A stretch of DNA of 64,000 nt, from positions 30,063-94,062 of the forward strand of contig CAZDXB010000010.1 in NCBI GenBank assembly GCA_964509335.1, in the 5' to 3' direction. This document shows, in pieces, positions 16,883 to 25,821 of the stretch (position 1 is its first letter; each line of letters begins with the position of its first letter). Below the pieces are notes generated by a model. The model did no database searches. It was not told the origin of the DNA and worked only from the letters and a program-made list of their open reading frames with translations. The DNA comes from CAZDXB01 sp964509335. GTDB taxonomy: Bacteria > Bacteroidota > Ignavibacteria > Kapaibacteriales > UBA2268. The position numbers were made by a program, and so were the translations under genes.

Positions 16883-18358
16883 CTACCTCCCCATAATCAA
16901 ATTCGCGGAAATCTTGCCGGATTCAAATATTGTCGGCAAGCCGCTTCCTGGGTGCGTGCCGCCGCCTACCAAATAGCAATTCTTGAACTCCTCGAATTCG
17001 TTGTGCGGGCGGAAGTATAGCATTTGCCCAATATTATGCCCGAGATTGAAAGTCGCTCCGTTGTAAACGTCCATGCTCTCATCCCAATCCTTCGGGGTTA
17101 GGATTTTCATCTCCTCGATATGCTCCCTCAAATCCTTCATATTGGCTTTCGATTCCATCATATCCAAAATCTTCTCGGCGAATTCATCCTTCTTCTCGTC
17201 CCAGTAAACCGGACCGGTCGTATTGCCTATCGGTACCAAAACGTAAACCGCCGATTTCCCCTCCGGAGCGAGCGTCTTGTCGGTCAACGACGCGTTCTGA
17301 ATATAAAACGAGGGGTCTTCCGGCAATATCTTAGAATGCGTTATCTCGTAAACGTTCTTCTCGTAATTGTCGGCGAATATTATATTATGATGCTCCAAGT
17401 GGTCGTATAATTTATCGACGCCCAAATAAAGCATAAACGTCGAGCATGAATATTTCATCCGCTTCAGTTTATGGTCGGTGTATTTCTGCCTGTGTTTTTG
17501 CTCCACGAGCTTGCTCATAGAGTTCGCGAAGTCGGCGTTAATAACGACGCAATCGGCTTTCTCGATTTCGCCGTTCTCCAGTTCTATTCCTTTCGCCTCG
17601 CCGTCCTCGACGATTATCCGCTTAACCGGCGCGTTTAAATTAATTTTACCGCCGTCCTCTTCTATCGATTTAGCCATAGCTTGCGACAGTTGATTCAAGC
17701 CGCCGGCGACATGATATATCCCCCCGCCATGCTCTATGTAAGATATTATGCTAAACGTCCCCGGCGCTTCCCAAGGCGACATCCCAATATATTTCGCCTG
17801 AAAAGTAAACGATATTTTCAAGTCTTCGCCTTCGAAATACCTGCCCAAAACGTCGTATAAACTAACATGAGCGTCCAAATACGGCAGCGCTTGAATCAAT
17901 TGCTTGCTAAAATAGTCGCTAATTTTGCCGTAAGGAACCTGAAGACAAGGGGTAAGCTTCTCGTATTTCTTTTTCTCTTTCTTCCTATATTTCATATACG
18001 AAGACGAACTGCCCGGAAAAACTCGCTCCATCTCCTCCTTCATCTTCTCTTCGTCGGTCGAAGGAAAAAACGTCTTATCTTTGAATTGCAATCTATACAT
18101 TGGGTCGAGCTTGGTCAACTCGACGTAATCTTCCAGCTTTCTGCCAGCCATCTCGAATATATCGTCGAGCGCTTCCCGCATCATAAAAAACGTCGGACCA
18201 ATATCGAAAACGTAGCCGTTCATTTCAATAGAGCCGTTCCTGCCGCCCACTCTATCTTTCTTTTCATAAATATGAACGTCGTAACCGTTTTTAGTTAAAG
18301 GCATTCCGCACGCAAGACCGCCGGGACCCGCTCCCAGTATAATTACTTTCTCTTTCAT
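16883..18358 (-). CDS. Phytoene desaturase family (CrtI-like) oxidoreductase
   Basis: FAD-dependent carotenoid desaturase or related C-C desaturase/isomerase. The 491 residues begin with the dinucleotide-binding motif VIILGAGPGGLACG, have the IYEKKDRVGGRNG continuation and the GGGIYHVAGGLNQL mid-motif, and end with YLVGGGTHPGSGLPTIFES, the bacterial CrtI/CrtN signature. No phytoene synthase (CrtB) or other carotenoid genes are adjacent, so the substrate could be a carotenoid made elsewhere or a different polyprenoid. It may share a promoter region with, or follow, the TonB receptor on the minus strand (86-base gap). Confidence 0.87.
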   Translation of the reverse strand: MKEKVIILGAGPGGLACGMPLTKNGYDVHIYEKKDRVGGRNGSIEMNGYVFDIGPTFFMMREALDDIFEMAGRKLEDYVELTKLDPMYRLQFKDKTFFPSTDEEKMKEEMERVFPGSSSSYMKYRKKEKKKYEKLTPCLQVPYGKISDYFSKQLIQALPYLDAHVSLYDVLGRYFEGEDLKISFTFQAKYIGMSPWEAPGTFSIISYIEHGGGIYHVAGGLNQLSQAMAKSIEEDGGKINLNAPVKRIIVEDGEAKGIELENGEIEKADCVVINADFANSMSKLVEQKHRQKYTDHKLKRMKYSCSTFMLYLGVDKLYDHLEHHNIIFADNYEKNVYEITHSKILPEDPSFYIQNASLTDKTLAPEGKSAVYVLVPIGNTTGPVYWDEKKDEFAEKILDMMESKANMKDLREHIEEMKILTPKDWDESMDVYNGATFNLGHNIGQMLYFRPHNEFEEFKNCYLVGGGTHPGSGLPTIFESGKISANLIMGR

Positions 18359-18444
18359 AACCAGCTCTAATATTTTTCAAACTCATACTTACCATAAAAA
18401 TAACAAAAAAATCGCTTAGATGAAACTTTTAAATCAAAACTTCT

Positions 18445-20373
18445 CTATTGCCCGCCGTCCAAGCCAATATTCGCCTCGACGCCAGCCCGTATCCACCTGC
18501 CGGGCATCCAAACGTTCGCTATATCGTTATACTTTACGTCGAAAAGATTAGACGCCTCTAGGTAAAAACTGAGAACATTCCAACTAGCGAACAAACGCAA
18601 ACTCGTCAAAAAAACGGGCTTATACTCGGCTTCCTCGCCCTTGTCGTAATCGTAAAACTCGCCCGCTCGGTCTTGGAAGCTAACCTTTACAACGGCGCCG
18701 AAATCGTCCCTATAGGACAATCGACCGCCGAAATTCAACTTATGCCGCAGAAAATCCAAGGCGTAGAGCGACGAATAACCCGCGACGCTCTTCTCCAAAT
18801 TTACGTAAGTATAATTCAAACTAAGGCTCTTCAAAAAGAGATAATCGAGCGGCGGTATATTAATATCCGGCAATATCCTAACCGACGCTTCAAAACCATT
18901 CCCAATTATTTCCGTAATGTTTTCCGCTCGCCATACGGCTTCCTCGTCGGCGCCTTTCGGCTTCACCCAATCAATTATTCGCTCCCCTTCGCGTCTAAAA
19001 ACGGAAACGTCGAACGCCGCGACGGAACCAAAATATTTCGCTCCCACTTCATACGACAAAGACTCCTCCGGCTCCAAATCCGTATTGCCAACGTTCGTCG
19101 GACTGTCGTAATAAAGCTCCGTGAAGGTCGGCAGGCGCAGAGAGCGGTTAACCGTTCCGAAAAACTTAAAGCCCTCGAAAGCCTCGTAGCTAATATCCAC
19201 TCCCGGATAAAACGCTATGTCAAAATCCGTATTCCAATTAACGAGAGCGCCCGCCGAAACAGCCAATCCCCGCCACAATATCGAATGCTCGGCGAATGCG
19301 GCTATGTTCTCACGCGAAGCCCGCTTATCGTATATGCCGTCTGCTTCTTCGGTTTCCTCGCCCAAGACGTTGCTCTTAATATTTTCCGAGCGGAACTCGA
19401 AGCCGGCGGAAGAAACGCCCCCAAACCACACATAACCGAGATTCGCCGAGCCGCCGAAAACGTCCGTAATATGCCGGTTATGCCCCGAATACCAATCGGG
19501 CGGATTATCGCGAAACAGCTGAAACACGTCCCGATTGCGCCGCCAATAAGCCGACGACCGGAACCTCAACGTGGCGCCCGCGCTATACTTTGCGCTCGCG
19601 AAATACGTTTTCAAGCGCTCGTATTGATTAGGATACTTCGCCGTGTAAAAGCTATTCGCGCCGAAGCTCTTGTCTCTCCAGCCGCCCTGCAACTCGAACT
19701 CGCCGAACGAAGCCTCGTAACCGCCGCGATAAAATACGTTCGCAGATTGAAAGTCCGTGTTCTCGATATACGGTCCCGAGCCTTTCTTCACGACTGAAAC
19801 GTAATTGTCGAAATTATCGAAATTATAAGATACGGCGGCGGCTGTCTTGTAATACTCATGCTGACCGCCGGCGAGCGAGAGCTTCGCGTTCTTCTCCTTA
19901 TTCGAGCCGGTAATAATATTAATCGCTCCGGCGAAGGCGTTCGGTCCCAAAGCTCGCGAGCCGGGTCCCTCCAAAATCTCGATTTCGAGTATATCGTCGA
20001 TTTCCACCGGAATATTCAAATTATGATGCCCCGTCTGCGGGTCGTTTACGGGGACGCCGTTCAGCAAAATCAAAGTTTGCTCGAACGAGCCGCCGCGAAG
20101 GCTAATGTCCGCTTGCGCGTCTATTCCGCCTCTCCTTCTAATATCCAAACCGCAAGCGTATTCCAATATATCGTCCAAAGACTGAGCCGGCGCGCTTTTT
20201 ATCTCCTCGCGGGAAATCGTCCGCGCTATCCGCGAAGTCTCCGAGTAAAGCCGCGGCGCTCTTTTGCCGGTAACGACCACCTCGCTCGTAACGACCGAAT
20301 CCGTCGCCGCGAGAGCCGTCGCCGCCGCTACCGCCAAAACAATCGCCGCCGCCAATAAAGTCCCCAATTTCAT
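18445..20373 (-). CDS. TonB-dependent outer-membrane receptor (BtuB/CirA-like)
   Basis: Outer-membrane ligand-gated beta-barrel powered by TonB. The 642 residues comprise a signal peptide (about residues 1-22, Ala-rich), a TonB-box-like SEVVVTGKR at 29-37, a plug domain (about 50-165) with SLDDILEYACGLDIRRRGG, ADISLRGGSFEQTLILLNG and GPGSRALGPNAFAGAINIITG, then a barrel rich in alternating aromatics to the C-terminus. A compact receptor of about 640 residues resembles BtuB, CirA and haem/siderophore receptors. Uptake of cobalamin would fit the need of IcmF, but no riboswitch or B12 transport gene is nearby and the substrate stays open. Confidence 0.88.
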   Translation of the reverse strand: MKLGTLLAAAIVLAVAAATALAATDSVVTSEVVVTGKRAPRLYSETSRIARTISREEIKSAPAQSLDDILEYACGLDIRRRGGIDAQADISLRGGSFEQTLILLNGVPVNDPQTGHHNLNIPVEIDDILEIEILEGPGSRALGPNAFAGAINIITGSNKEKNAKLSLAGGQHEYYKTAAAVSYNFDNFDNYVSVVKKGSGPYIENTDFQSANVFYRGGYEASFGEFELQGGWRDKSFGANSFYTAKYPNQYERLKTYFASAKYSAGATLRFRSSAYWRRNRDVFQLFRDNPPDWYSGHNRHITDVFGGSANLGYVWFGGVSSAGFEFRSENIKSNVLGEETEEADGIYDKRASRENIAAFAEHSILWRGLAVSAGALVNWNTDFDIAFYPGVDISYEAFEGFKFFGTVNRSLRLPTFTELYYDSPTNVGNTDLEPEESLSYEVGAKYFGSVAAFDVSVFRREGERIIDWVKPKGADEEAVWRAENITEIIGNGFEASVRILPDINIPPLDYLFLKSLSLNYTYVNLEKSVAGYSSLYALDFLRHKLNFGGRLSYRDDFGAVVKVSFQDRAGEFYDYDKGEEAEYKPVFLTSLRLFASWNVLSFYLEASNLFDVKYNDIANVWMPGRWIRAGVEANIGLDGGQ

Positions 20374-20509
20374 ATTCTCTCAATTTTCTCTTTCGTCCAA
20401 AATAAGTTTGTAAAGATAAAGGATTAGAGCTAGAAAGAAAAGTTAGTTTGTTAAACTACCGTCAGTTATAGAAATTTCTGATTAGCTATTTATAAATTCG
20501 CTCATTCCT

Positions 20510-20517
20510 TATATTTG
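20510..20517 (+). promoter_or_regulatory. Candidate Bacteroidota-type -7 promoter element (TAnnTTTG)
   Basis: TATATTTG matches the TAnnTTTG -7 consensus of Bacteroidota housekeeping promoters. It sits 29 bases before the ATG of the patatin-like gene. No clear -33 TTTG is visible, so support is modest. Confidence 0.3.
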
Positions 20518-20545
20518 TATTTTGGCAACGACAAATTACGAGCAA

Positions 20546-21301
20546 ATGAAAACAAAAAAGAAATACGAAATAGGAATAGCTTTAGGCGGCGGCGGGCAAA
20601 GAGGATTCGCCCACTTCGGCATACTGAAAGCGCTGAACGAAAAAGGCATATATCCCGATATGATATCCGGCGTCAGCGCCGGAGCCATAGCCGGCGCGTT
20701 CATAGCCGACGGCAAAGAACCGGAAGAAGCTTTCAACTTGTTAAAAAAGAACAAATTCGCCGATTTCACCAGAATAATATTCCCTATCGACGGCTTCTTC
20801 AGCCTCGACAAATTAAACGACAACCTGAAAAACTTGATTGAAGCCGACGACGTAAAGGACTTGAAACTGCCTTTCTACGCCGCGGCGACTAATTTAACCG
20901 ACGGAACGGTGGAATATTTTGACGAAGGTCCCCTTCATACTATAATCCAAGCGTCGTCTTCGATACCGGTTGTTTTCTCCCCCGTTGAAATCGACGGTAA
21001 ATTATACGTTGACGGCGGCATATTCGACAACGTGCCCGTTACCCCGCTCTTGGGAAAATGTAAAAAGATAATCGCCGTCAACGTAAACCCAATGAAGAAA
21101 GCCAAAAGCATCAAAAACTTTTTGCAAGTAGCCGATAGAGTAACGCACCTTGTCGTTAACCAAACCATCAAAGACATAAAAGACAAATGCGATATATTCA
21201 TCGAACCTAAAAGAACGATAGAATATGAAATACTATCTTCCGACCATCCCGACAAACTTTTCGAAATCGGCTACGAATATTGTAAGAGTTTGGATATATA
21301 G
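20546..21301 (+). CDS. Patatin-like phospholipase/acyl hydrolase (RssA-like)
   Basis: Predicted cytoplasmic or membrane-associated lipid acyl hydrolase with a Ser-Asp dyad. Visible elements are the oxyanion loop GGGGQRG, the nucleophile elbow GVSAG, and the Asp-containing DGG in YVDGGIFDN. The 251-residue size and the IALGGGGQRGFAHFGILKAL opening match bacterial RssA-like patatins without a barrel domain. An in-frame TTG at 20522 would add eight residues, but the ATG at 20546 puts the conserved fold close to the N-terminus as usual. It is transcribed divergently from the TonB receptor and is followed by a repeat-rich gap, so it is probably monocistronic. Confidence 0.87.
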   Translation: MKTKKKYEIGIALGGGGQRGFAHFGILKALNEKGIYPDMISGVSAGAIAGAFIADGKEPEEAFNLLKKNKFADFTRIIFPIDGFFSLDKLNDNLKNLIEADDVKDLKLPFYAAATNLTDGTVEYFDEGPLHTIIQASSSIPVVFSPVEIDGKLYVDGGIFDNVPVTPLLGKCKKIIAVNVNPMKKAKSIKNFLQVADRVTHLVVNQTIKDIKDKCDIFIEPKRTIEYEILSSDHPDKLFEIGYEYCKSLDI

Positions 21302-21325
21302 ACGAAGCGATAAAGACTACCGGAC

Positions 21326-21358
21326 GTCATTCCCAGCTCGACTGGGAATCCAGAGAAA
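21326..21358. repeat. GTCATTCCC...GGGAATCCAGAG dispersed hairpin repeat
   Basis: GTCATTCCC, a 10-base centre AGCTCGACT-like, then GGGAATCCAGAG form a small hairpin repeat. A near-identical unit is found inside the MITE-like element at 38440-38474. It is the common bacterial type of intergenic repeat with TCATTCCC/GGGAATCC arms. Confidence 0.7.
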
Positions 21359-21430
21359 ACGATTGTCTTGAAATCATACTTTTATCTCATTACCTAAATC
21401 CCGAGGCTAAACTAAAATCCAGAAACTAAT

Positions 21431-21460
21431 CTAATTCCCAATTTGGAATTTGGAAATTAG
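21431..21460. repeat. AATTTGGG palindrome, copy 3 (imperfect)
   Basis: Starts CTAATTCCCAATTT and ends TTTGGAAATTAG. It has the same 30-base plan as the copies at 13495-13575, but with base changes and a one-base slip in the core, so it looks like a decaying member. Confidence 0.65.
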
Positions 21461-21500
21461 GATAAAAAAAATGAAATTTGGATAAACTTTAGAGCGCCGC

Positions 21501-21530
21501 CTATTTCCCAAATTGAAATTTGGGAAATAG
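21501..21530. repeat. AATTTGGG palindrome, copy 4
   Basis: A 30-base palindrome with perfect 14-base arms CTATTTCCCAAATT around a GA centre. The arm ends (CTATTT) differ from copy 2 (CTAATT) on both sides in a compensating way, so pairing is preserved, which suggests the hairpin itself is selected or was copied as a unit. Confidence 0.8.
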
Positions 21531-21544
21531 GATAAATTAGGATA

Positions 21545-21565
21545 AAATTGAAATTTGGGAAATAG
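21545..21565. repeat. Half copy of the AATTTGGG palindrome
   Basis: AAATTGAAATTTGGGAAATAG repeats the right part of copy 4, 15 bases downstream of it; the left arm is missing. It may be a by-product of slippage or partial excision. Confidence 0.65.
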
Positions 21566-21675
21566 AACGGATAAAAAGCCGCAAGACTAGGTATAGAAAT
21601 AAATGAAAACTTGGATGATAGGGCAAATATAACTAAATTTTGAAAAATGATTATTAGGAATTATATAAAAGTCTG

Positions 21676-22740
21676 ATGCTACTTTTACTTATATATCTGT
21701 TTTTAGCCTTGTTCGTTTCCTTCCTTTGCTCGGTAATGGAAGCGGTTCTGCTATCTACCACCATTCCTTTTTTGAAAGTGAAAGAAAAGGAAGGCTTCGG
21801 CTCGGCGAGAAAGATAATGAAGCTAAAGCGTTTTATAAATAAACCGCTCTCCGCCATTCTATCGCTGAATACAATAGCCCACACCGTCGGCGCGGCGGGC
21901 GTCGGCGCGCAAGCTACGCTGGTTTTCGGCAAGGCGTATTTCGGCGTCGTGTCAGCGGTTCTGACGTTTTTAATCCTCGTTATATCCGAAATAATCCCAA
22001 AAACCATAGGAGCCAGATATTGGAAAAAACTAACTATTCCCGCGGGCAACATAATAAGATTCACAATTTTTATAACTTATCCCTTAGTAATTATCTCGGC
22101 GCTGGTAACCAAACTCGTATCGAGCAAAAAAAGCGGCAAGACAACCAGCAGAGAAGAAATCTCCGCTCTGGCGGACATTGGAGCAGAAGAAGGAATTGTC
22201 GGCGCCACCGAAAACAAAATCATACAAAATCTTATTCGCTTAAAAAATATAAAAGTCCACGAAATAATGACGCCGAGAACCGTAGTTTCAGCCGCCAACG
22301 AAGAGATGGACCTGCCGGATTTCCAAAAAGACAAAAAATTCCTTTACTTTTCGAGAATACCGGTTTACGCCGAAGAACAGGATAGAATCACGGGATACGT
22401 CTTACGCCAGACCGTTCTCGAAGAATTGACCGAAGGCAGAACCTCTCTAAAACTAAAGGACATTAAACGCGAAATCGCGGTCGTCCCCGATATAACGCCC
22501 ACTTTCAACGCGTTTGAAACGCTAATAGATAAAAAAGATCACATCGCTATGGTAGTCGATGAATACGGCGGAATGTCAGGCATAGTAACGATGGAAGATA
22601 TTATCGAAACGTTAATCGGCTTCGAAATCATCGACGAAAGAGACGCCATAAAAGATATGCAACGCTACGCCCGAGAAAGATGGAAAAAACGACAGGCAAA
22701 ATACAATCTTCTGCAAAAATTCAGAAACGAGGAAAAATAA
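21676..22740 (+). CDS. CNNM/DUF21 membrane protein with CBS pair (TlyC/CorC-like ion transport family)
   Basis: Inner-membrane protein of the CNNM/CorB family linked to Mg2+/Co2+ transport. The 354 residues hold an N-terminal DUF21 region with about four hydrophobic segments (residues 1-150, including LILVISEIIPKTIGARYW) and a paired CBS domain from about residue 180. The CBS part shows HEIMTPRTVV and MVVDEYGGMSGIVTMEDI, typical ligand-sensing segments. The extra C-terminal CorC/HlyC domain of longer relatives is missing; the chain ends in a basic tail. It stands alone between a repeat-rich gap and the APC permease (about 100 bases), and is probably its own transcript. Confidence 0.88.
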   Translation: MLLLLIYLFLALFVSFLCSVMEAVLLSTTIPFLKVKEKEGFGSARKIMKLKRFINKPLSAILSLNTIAHTVGAAGVGAQATLVFGKAYFGVVSAVLTFLILVISEIIPKTIGARYWKKLTIPAGNIIRFTIFITYPLVIISALVTKLVSSKKSGKTTSREEISALADIGAEEGIVGATENKIIQNLIRLKNIKVHEIMTPRTVVSAANEEMDLPDFQKDKKFLYFSRIPVYAEEQDRITGYVLRQTVLEELTEGRTSLKLKDIKREIAVVPDITPTFNAFETLIDKKDHIAMVVDEYGGMSGIVTMEDIIETLIGFEIIDERDAIKDMQRYARERWKKRQAKYNLLQKFRNEEK

Positions 22741-22839
22741 AACGCCGACTTTTCATAAATCACAGTCAGAATATTTTTTTCTTTCGATAAATTTTTCGGA
22801 AATTGAAACAAAATTAACGCGTAAACAAAATAATATTTG

Positions 22840-25122
22840 ATGGAGAGAAGCGGGGAAGAGCAAAATACGACGTTCGCCCGAGACTTAGGGCTGTTCGACG
22901 CTACGATGATAGGCGTCGGGGCGATGATAGGCGCGGGAATATTTGTGCTTACCGGCATAGCCGCCGGAGAAGCCGGCCCCGCCTCCATTGTAGCCTTCGC
23001 TTTAAACGGAGTAGTTACTTTATTAACCGCATTCTCATACGCCGAACTCGCCTCGGCAATCCCTCGCGCCGGCGGCGGATACTCCTTCGTCCGTATGGCT
23101 TTCCCCCGGGCGGTCGGTTTCGTCGCCGGATGGATGCTATGGTTCGCTTACACAGTAGCTTGTAGCCTCTACGCGCTCGGTTTCGCCGGTTACTTTTGGG
23201 AATTTTTCCTTAAATATACTCCGAATCTTTCCGGCGGTATATTTAGCGTAATCGGGCATTCGCCTTCAATACTAATCGTAACGCTGATTATCGGAATCGC
23301 TTTCGTTTGGCTAAACGTCCGAGGCGCCGACGTTACCGGAAGAACGGAAAATATACTGACTATGTCCAAAATCACCATTCTCGCCGTCTTCCTCTTCTTC
23401 GGAATCCTGCAAATAACCGAAGAGCCGGCGAGAGCGGCGGAGAGCTTCGAACCCTTCTTCCCAAAAGGATTCAACGGCGTCTTAATCGCGATGGGGCTGA
23501 CATTCATTGCCTTCGAAGGCTACGACTTAATAGCCACCGTAGCCGAGGAAATCAAAAATCCCGAGAAAAATATACCCAAAGCCACCTTTATTTCCTTAGC
23601 CGTTACAATCACTATATATTTGCTGATCCTTTTCGTATCGCTCGGAGCGGTCAATCCCGGCGATTTAACTTCTTGGGAATTTCTCGGCAAATACAAAGAA
23701 ACCGCCATAGTGCGAGCCGCGGAAGATTTTATGCCCTCGATTGGCGTCGTAGTTATCGTTTTCGGCGGCTTGCTATCGACAATGTCCGCCCTGAACGCCA
23801 CCGTTATGTCCGCCTCACGCGTGGCTTTCTCTATGGGCAGAGACAACTGGCTACCTAAAAAAATGGCGTATATCCACCCAAAAAGGCGCACACCCCACGT
23901 CGCAATTATTGCGACCGGATTCGTTTTATTGGCGATGGCGCTCGCTTTGCCGATTGAGACGGTCGGCTCGGCGGCGAGCTTGATATTTCTGCTGACCTTC
24001 GCTTTCGTTAACTTATCCGTTATCGTGCTAAGAAGAAAATATCCCGAAGTCCCGCGCAAATACAGAGTCCCTTTTTATCCAATAGCTCCGATTTTGGGCT
24101 TTCTGCTCAATATTTTCCTCGCCGTCTATCAATTCAACTTCCAACCGATAGCGTGGTATATCACAATCGGATGGATTGTGCTTGGGCTGTTATTGTATTA
24201 CTCCGTCTTCGAAAAGATAGCTTCCGGCTTCGAACCGAAAGTGTTGATGTCAACCCCCAAAGTAACGCTGTCCGAAAAAACTCCCGCTATAGTGGTCGCC
24301 CTTTACAACCCGAACAACGCCCGAACCTTATTAAAACTCGCACGCTCCATCGCGAGACAAAAAAATATGCCGATAATAGCGATTAGCGTAATAGTAGTTC
24401 CGAGGCAAATGCCGATTCACGAGGGGATGCGCTACGCCGAACAAAAGGACGAGCTATTCAACGCCGCTAAAAAATACGCCGAGGAAAACGGCTTCTCAAT
24501 CGAAACCGACCTCGTAATAGCGCACGCCGCCTCCGACGGACTGCTCGAAGCAGTCGAAAGACACAACGCCGACACGCTCGTTATGGGCTGGAAGGGCTAC
24601 ACAAGAGCCAAAGATAGAATGTTCGGCGAAATAGCGGACAAAATTATAAGATACGTCCCCTGCGATTTAGCGCTTCTGAAAATCGGCGAAGACGCAAGCA
24701 TTGAAAACTGCCTCTTCCCCACATCCGGCGGACCAAACGCCAAACTAGCCTCGAAAATTATCGACGGATTGGCCGAAGACAGCGATATGAACATCACCGC
24801 AACTTACGTAGCGCCGGAAAATCCCGATAGCGAGCAAATCGAGTTCGGCGAGAGCAAAATCGACGAGACGCTAAATACGATGAAGAATCGCTCGAAAATA
24901 AACAAAAAGCTAATCGAAGCGAACTTAATACCCGAAGGCATAACCGAAGCGAGCAAAAACTACGACCTCGTCGTAATCGGCGCGGCTAAAGAATCATTCT
25001 TCAGAAAAATGCTCTTCGGCGAAATACCGGAAAAAGTCGCCCGCAACTCGCCCGCCTCCGTCCTCGTCGTCAAACAATACGAAGGACTCGTAAAAACAGC
25101 GATAAAAAGGGTTATGGGGTGA
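22840..25122 (+). CDS. APC-family amino acid permease with two C-terminal UspA domains
   Basis: Inner-membrane amino acid/polyamine transporter of about 760 residues. The first 440 residues carry the APC fold with about 12 hydrophobic segments, including GVGAMIGAGIFVLTGIAAG (TM1 unwound motif) and GLTFIAFEGYDLIATVAEEI. Residues from about 470 form two tandem universal-stress-protein-like domains (ALYNPNNARTLLKLARSIAR, then FPTSGGPNAKLASKIIDGLA with the closing VVIGAAKESFF and ASVLVVKQ), likely ATP- or nucleotide-responsive regulators. The frame opens with TTG-ATG; the ATG at 22840 is preferred. The last 100 bases are duplicated at 27539-27637. Confidence 0.88.
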   Translation: MERSGEEQNTTFARDLGLFDATMIGVGAMIGAGIFVLTGIAAGEAGPASIVAFALNGVVTLLTAFSYAELASAIPRAGGGYSFVRMAFPRAVGFVAGWMLWFAYTVACSLYALGFAGYFWEFFLKYTPNLSGGIFSVIGHSPSILIVTLIIGIAFVWLNVRGADVTGRTENILTMSKITILAVFLFFGILQITEEPARAAESFEPFFPKGFNGVLIAMGLTFIAFEGYDLIATVAEEIKNPEKNIPKATFISLAVTITIYLLILFVSLGAVNPGDLTSWEFLGKYKETAIVRAAEDFMPSIGVVVIVFGGLLSTMSALNATVMSASRVAFSMGRDNWLPKKMAYIHPKRRTPHVAIIATGFVLLAMALALPIETVGSAASLIFLLTFAFVNLSVIVLRRKYPEVPRKYRVPFYPIAPILGFLLNIFLAVYQFNFQPIAWYITIGWIVLGLLLYYSVFEKIASGFEPKVLMSTPKVTLSEKTPAIVVALYNPNNARTLLKLARSIARQKNMPIIAISVIVVPRQMPIHEGMRYAEQKDELFNAAKKYAEENGFSIETDLVIAHAASDGLLEAVERHNADTLVMGWKGYTRAKDRMFGEIADKIIRYVPCDLALLKIGEDASIENCLFPTSGGPNAKLASKIIDGLAEDSDMNITATYVAPENPDSEQIEFGESKIDETLNTMKNRSKINKKLIEANLIPEGITEASKNYDLVVIGAAKESFFRKMLFGEIPEKVARNSPASVLVVKQYEGLVKTAIKRVMG

Positions 25123-25150
25123 GGTATTGTCCGTTTAAAAAAGTATAAAA

Positions 25151-25179
25151 AAAGGGAACGCGAAAAACGCGATCCCTTT
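25151..25179 (-). terminator. Intrinsic terminator, convergent gene ends
   Basis: AAAGGGAACGCG and CGCGATCCCTTT form a 12-base stem with one mismatch and an AAAAA loop. On the minus strand it is followed by TTTTTTTATACTTTTTT, so it should end the transcript of the secreted-protein gene at 25202. It could also help end the convergent permease transcript, though the T run on that side is poor. Confidence 0.8.
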
Positions 25180-25201
25180 CTTGTCCGTTAGAGAAAATTA
25201 T

Positions 25202-25786
25202 TTAATTCATGATTCTATCGATTGCAAAGAGAAGCAAATCAGCGCCGCAAAGATTTGTGGAAATGTCAATGACACCTAAATCAACGCCTACACACCAACA
25301 AGCGGCATTTGCCTCGCATCTATGCCCGCAACCGCCAGTGCAACCGGAAAAATCGCCGCCGCTGTTATCGGTCGAAAAACATCTGTCGTATGATTCGGTG
25401 AAGGCTTCCAGCGGAGCGCTTTCAAACTTCTTAATTAAACCGACGACGTTTTTCTCAGCCTTTTTCATCATTTTTCCAATCTTCTCTTCGAATTCTCTCT
25501 TGCTTGCGTTCTCCATAAAAGCGTAAACCTTCTTGCCTCGATAATTTTCAAAAGAAACGTAATATACCTTTTCCTTTTTATCGAATTTGATATCCCTCTT
25601 CAAATCTTCGGTTACTTTTCTAAAAGCCTTGCTGATTTTATTCGCGTCAAAATTTTCAGCTAAGTACTTAACGGCTAAATACTGAGCTGGATACACCTTT
25701 TGACTTTGAATAGCGTCGCCTTTCGCGCTAGCTAAGATGGGCGTGAACATAATCGCCGCGAGCGTTAAAATAATTAGTTTTTTCAT
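25202..25786 (-). CDS. Secreted protein with a cysteine/glycine-rich C-terminal segment
   Basis: I do not recognise the family. The 194 residues start with a clear signal peptide (MKKLIILTLAAIMFTPILASA). The start at 25786 is chosen because an AGGAGAAG ribosome-binding site precedes it; the frame is open nine residues further. The middle part is lysine-rich and helical (residues 30-130). The C-terminal 60 residues contain seven cysteines, including CFSTDNSGGDFSGCTGGCGH and CEANAACWCVGVD, then a hydrophobic end. This is reminiscent of precursor-like or disulfide-rich exported proteins. It is probably co-transcribed with the outer-membrane protein gene 35 bases upstream. Function unknown. Confidence 0.65.
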   Translation of the reverse strand: MKKLIILTLAAIMFTPILASAKGDAIQSQKVYPAQYLAVKYLAENFDANKISKAFRKVTEDLKRDIKFDKKEKVYYVSFENYRGKKVYAFMENASKREFEEKIGKMMKKAEKNVVGLIKKFESAPLEAFTESYDRCFSTDNSGGDFSGCTGGCGHRCEANAACWCVGVDLGVIDISTNLCGADLLLFAIDRIMN

Positions 25787-25821
25787 AAAACTTCTCCTTT
25801 TGGTGTTAAACATTAAACAAA

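Larger units (their letters stand above)
21302..21675. other. Repeat-rich 374-base intergenic region
   Basis: No convincing gene is seen in this gap between the patatin and CNNM genes, both on the plus strand. It holds one GTCATTCCC hairpin (21326-21358), two full and one half AATTTGGG palindromes (21431-21565), and AT-rich sequence that must include the promoter of the CNNM gene. Confidence 0.8.

Noticed and set aside
18673..19797. Long plus-strand open frame of 374 codons opposite the TonB receptor
   Set aside because: It is an antisense shadow: highly Arg-rich with no domain, ribosome-binding site or start context, while the minus strand encodes a clear receptor.
18445..20373. Naming the TonB receptor btuB
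   Set aside because: Size and plug fit, but no B12 transport gene or riboswitch is nearby, so the ligand is unsupported.
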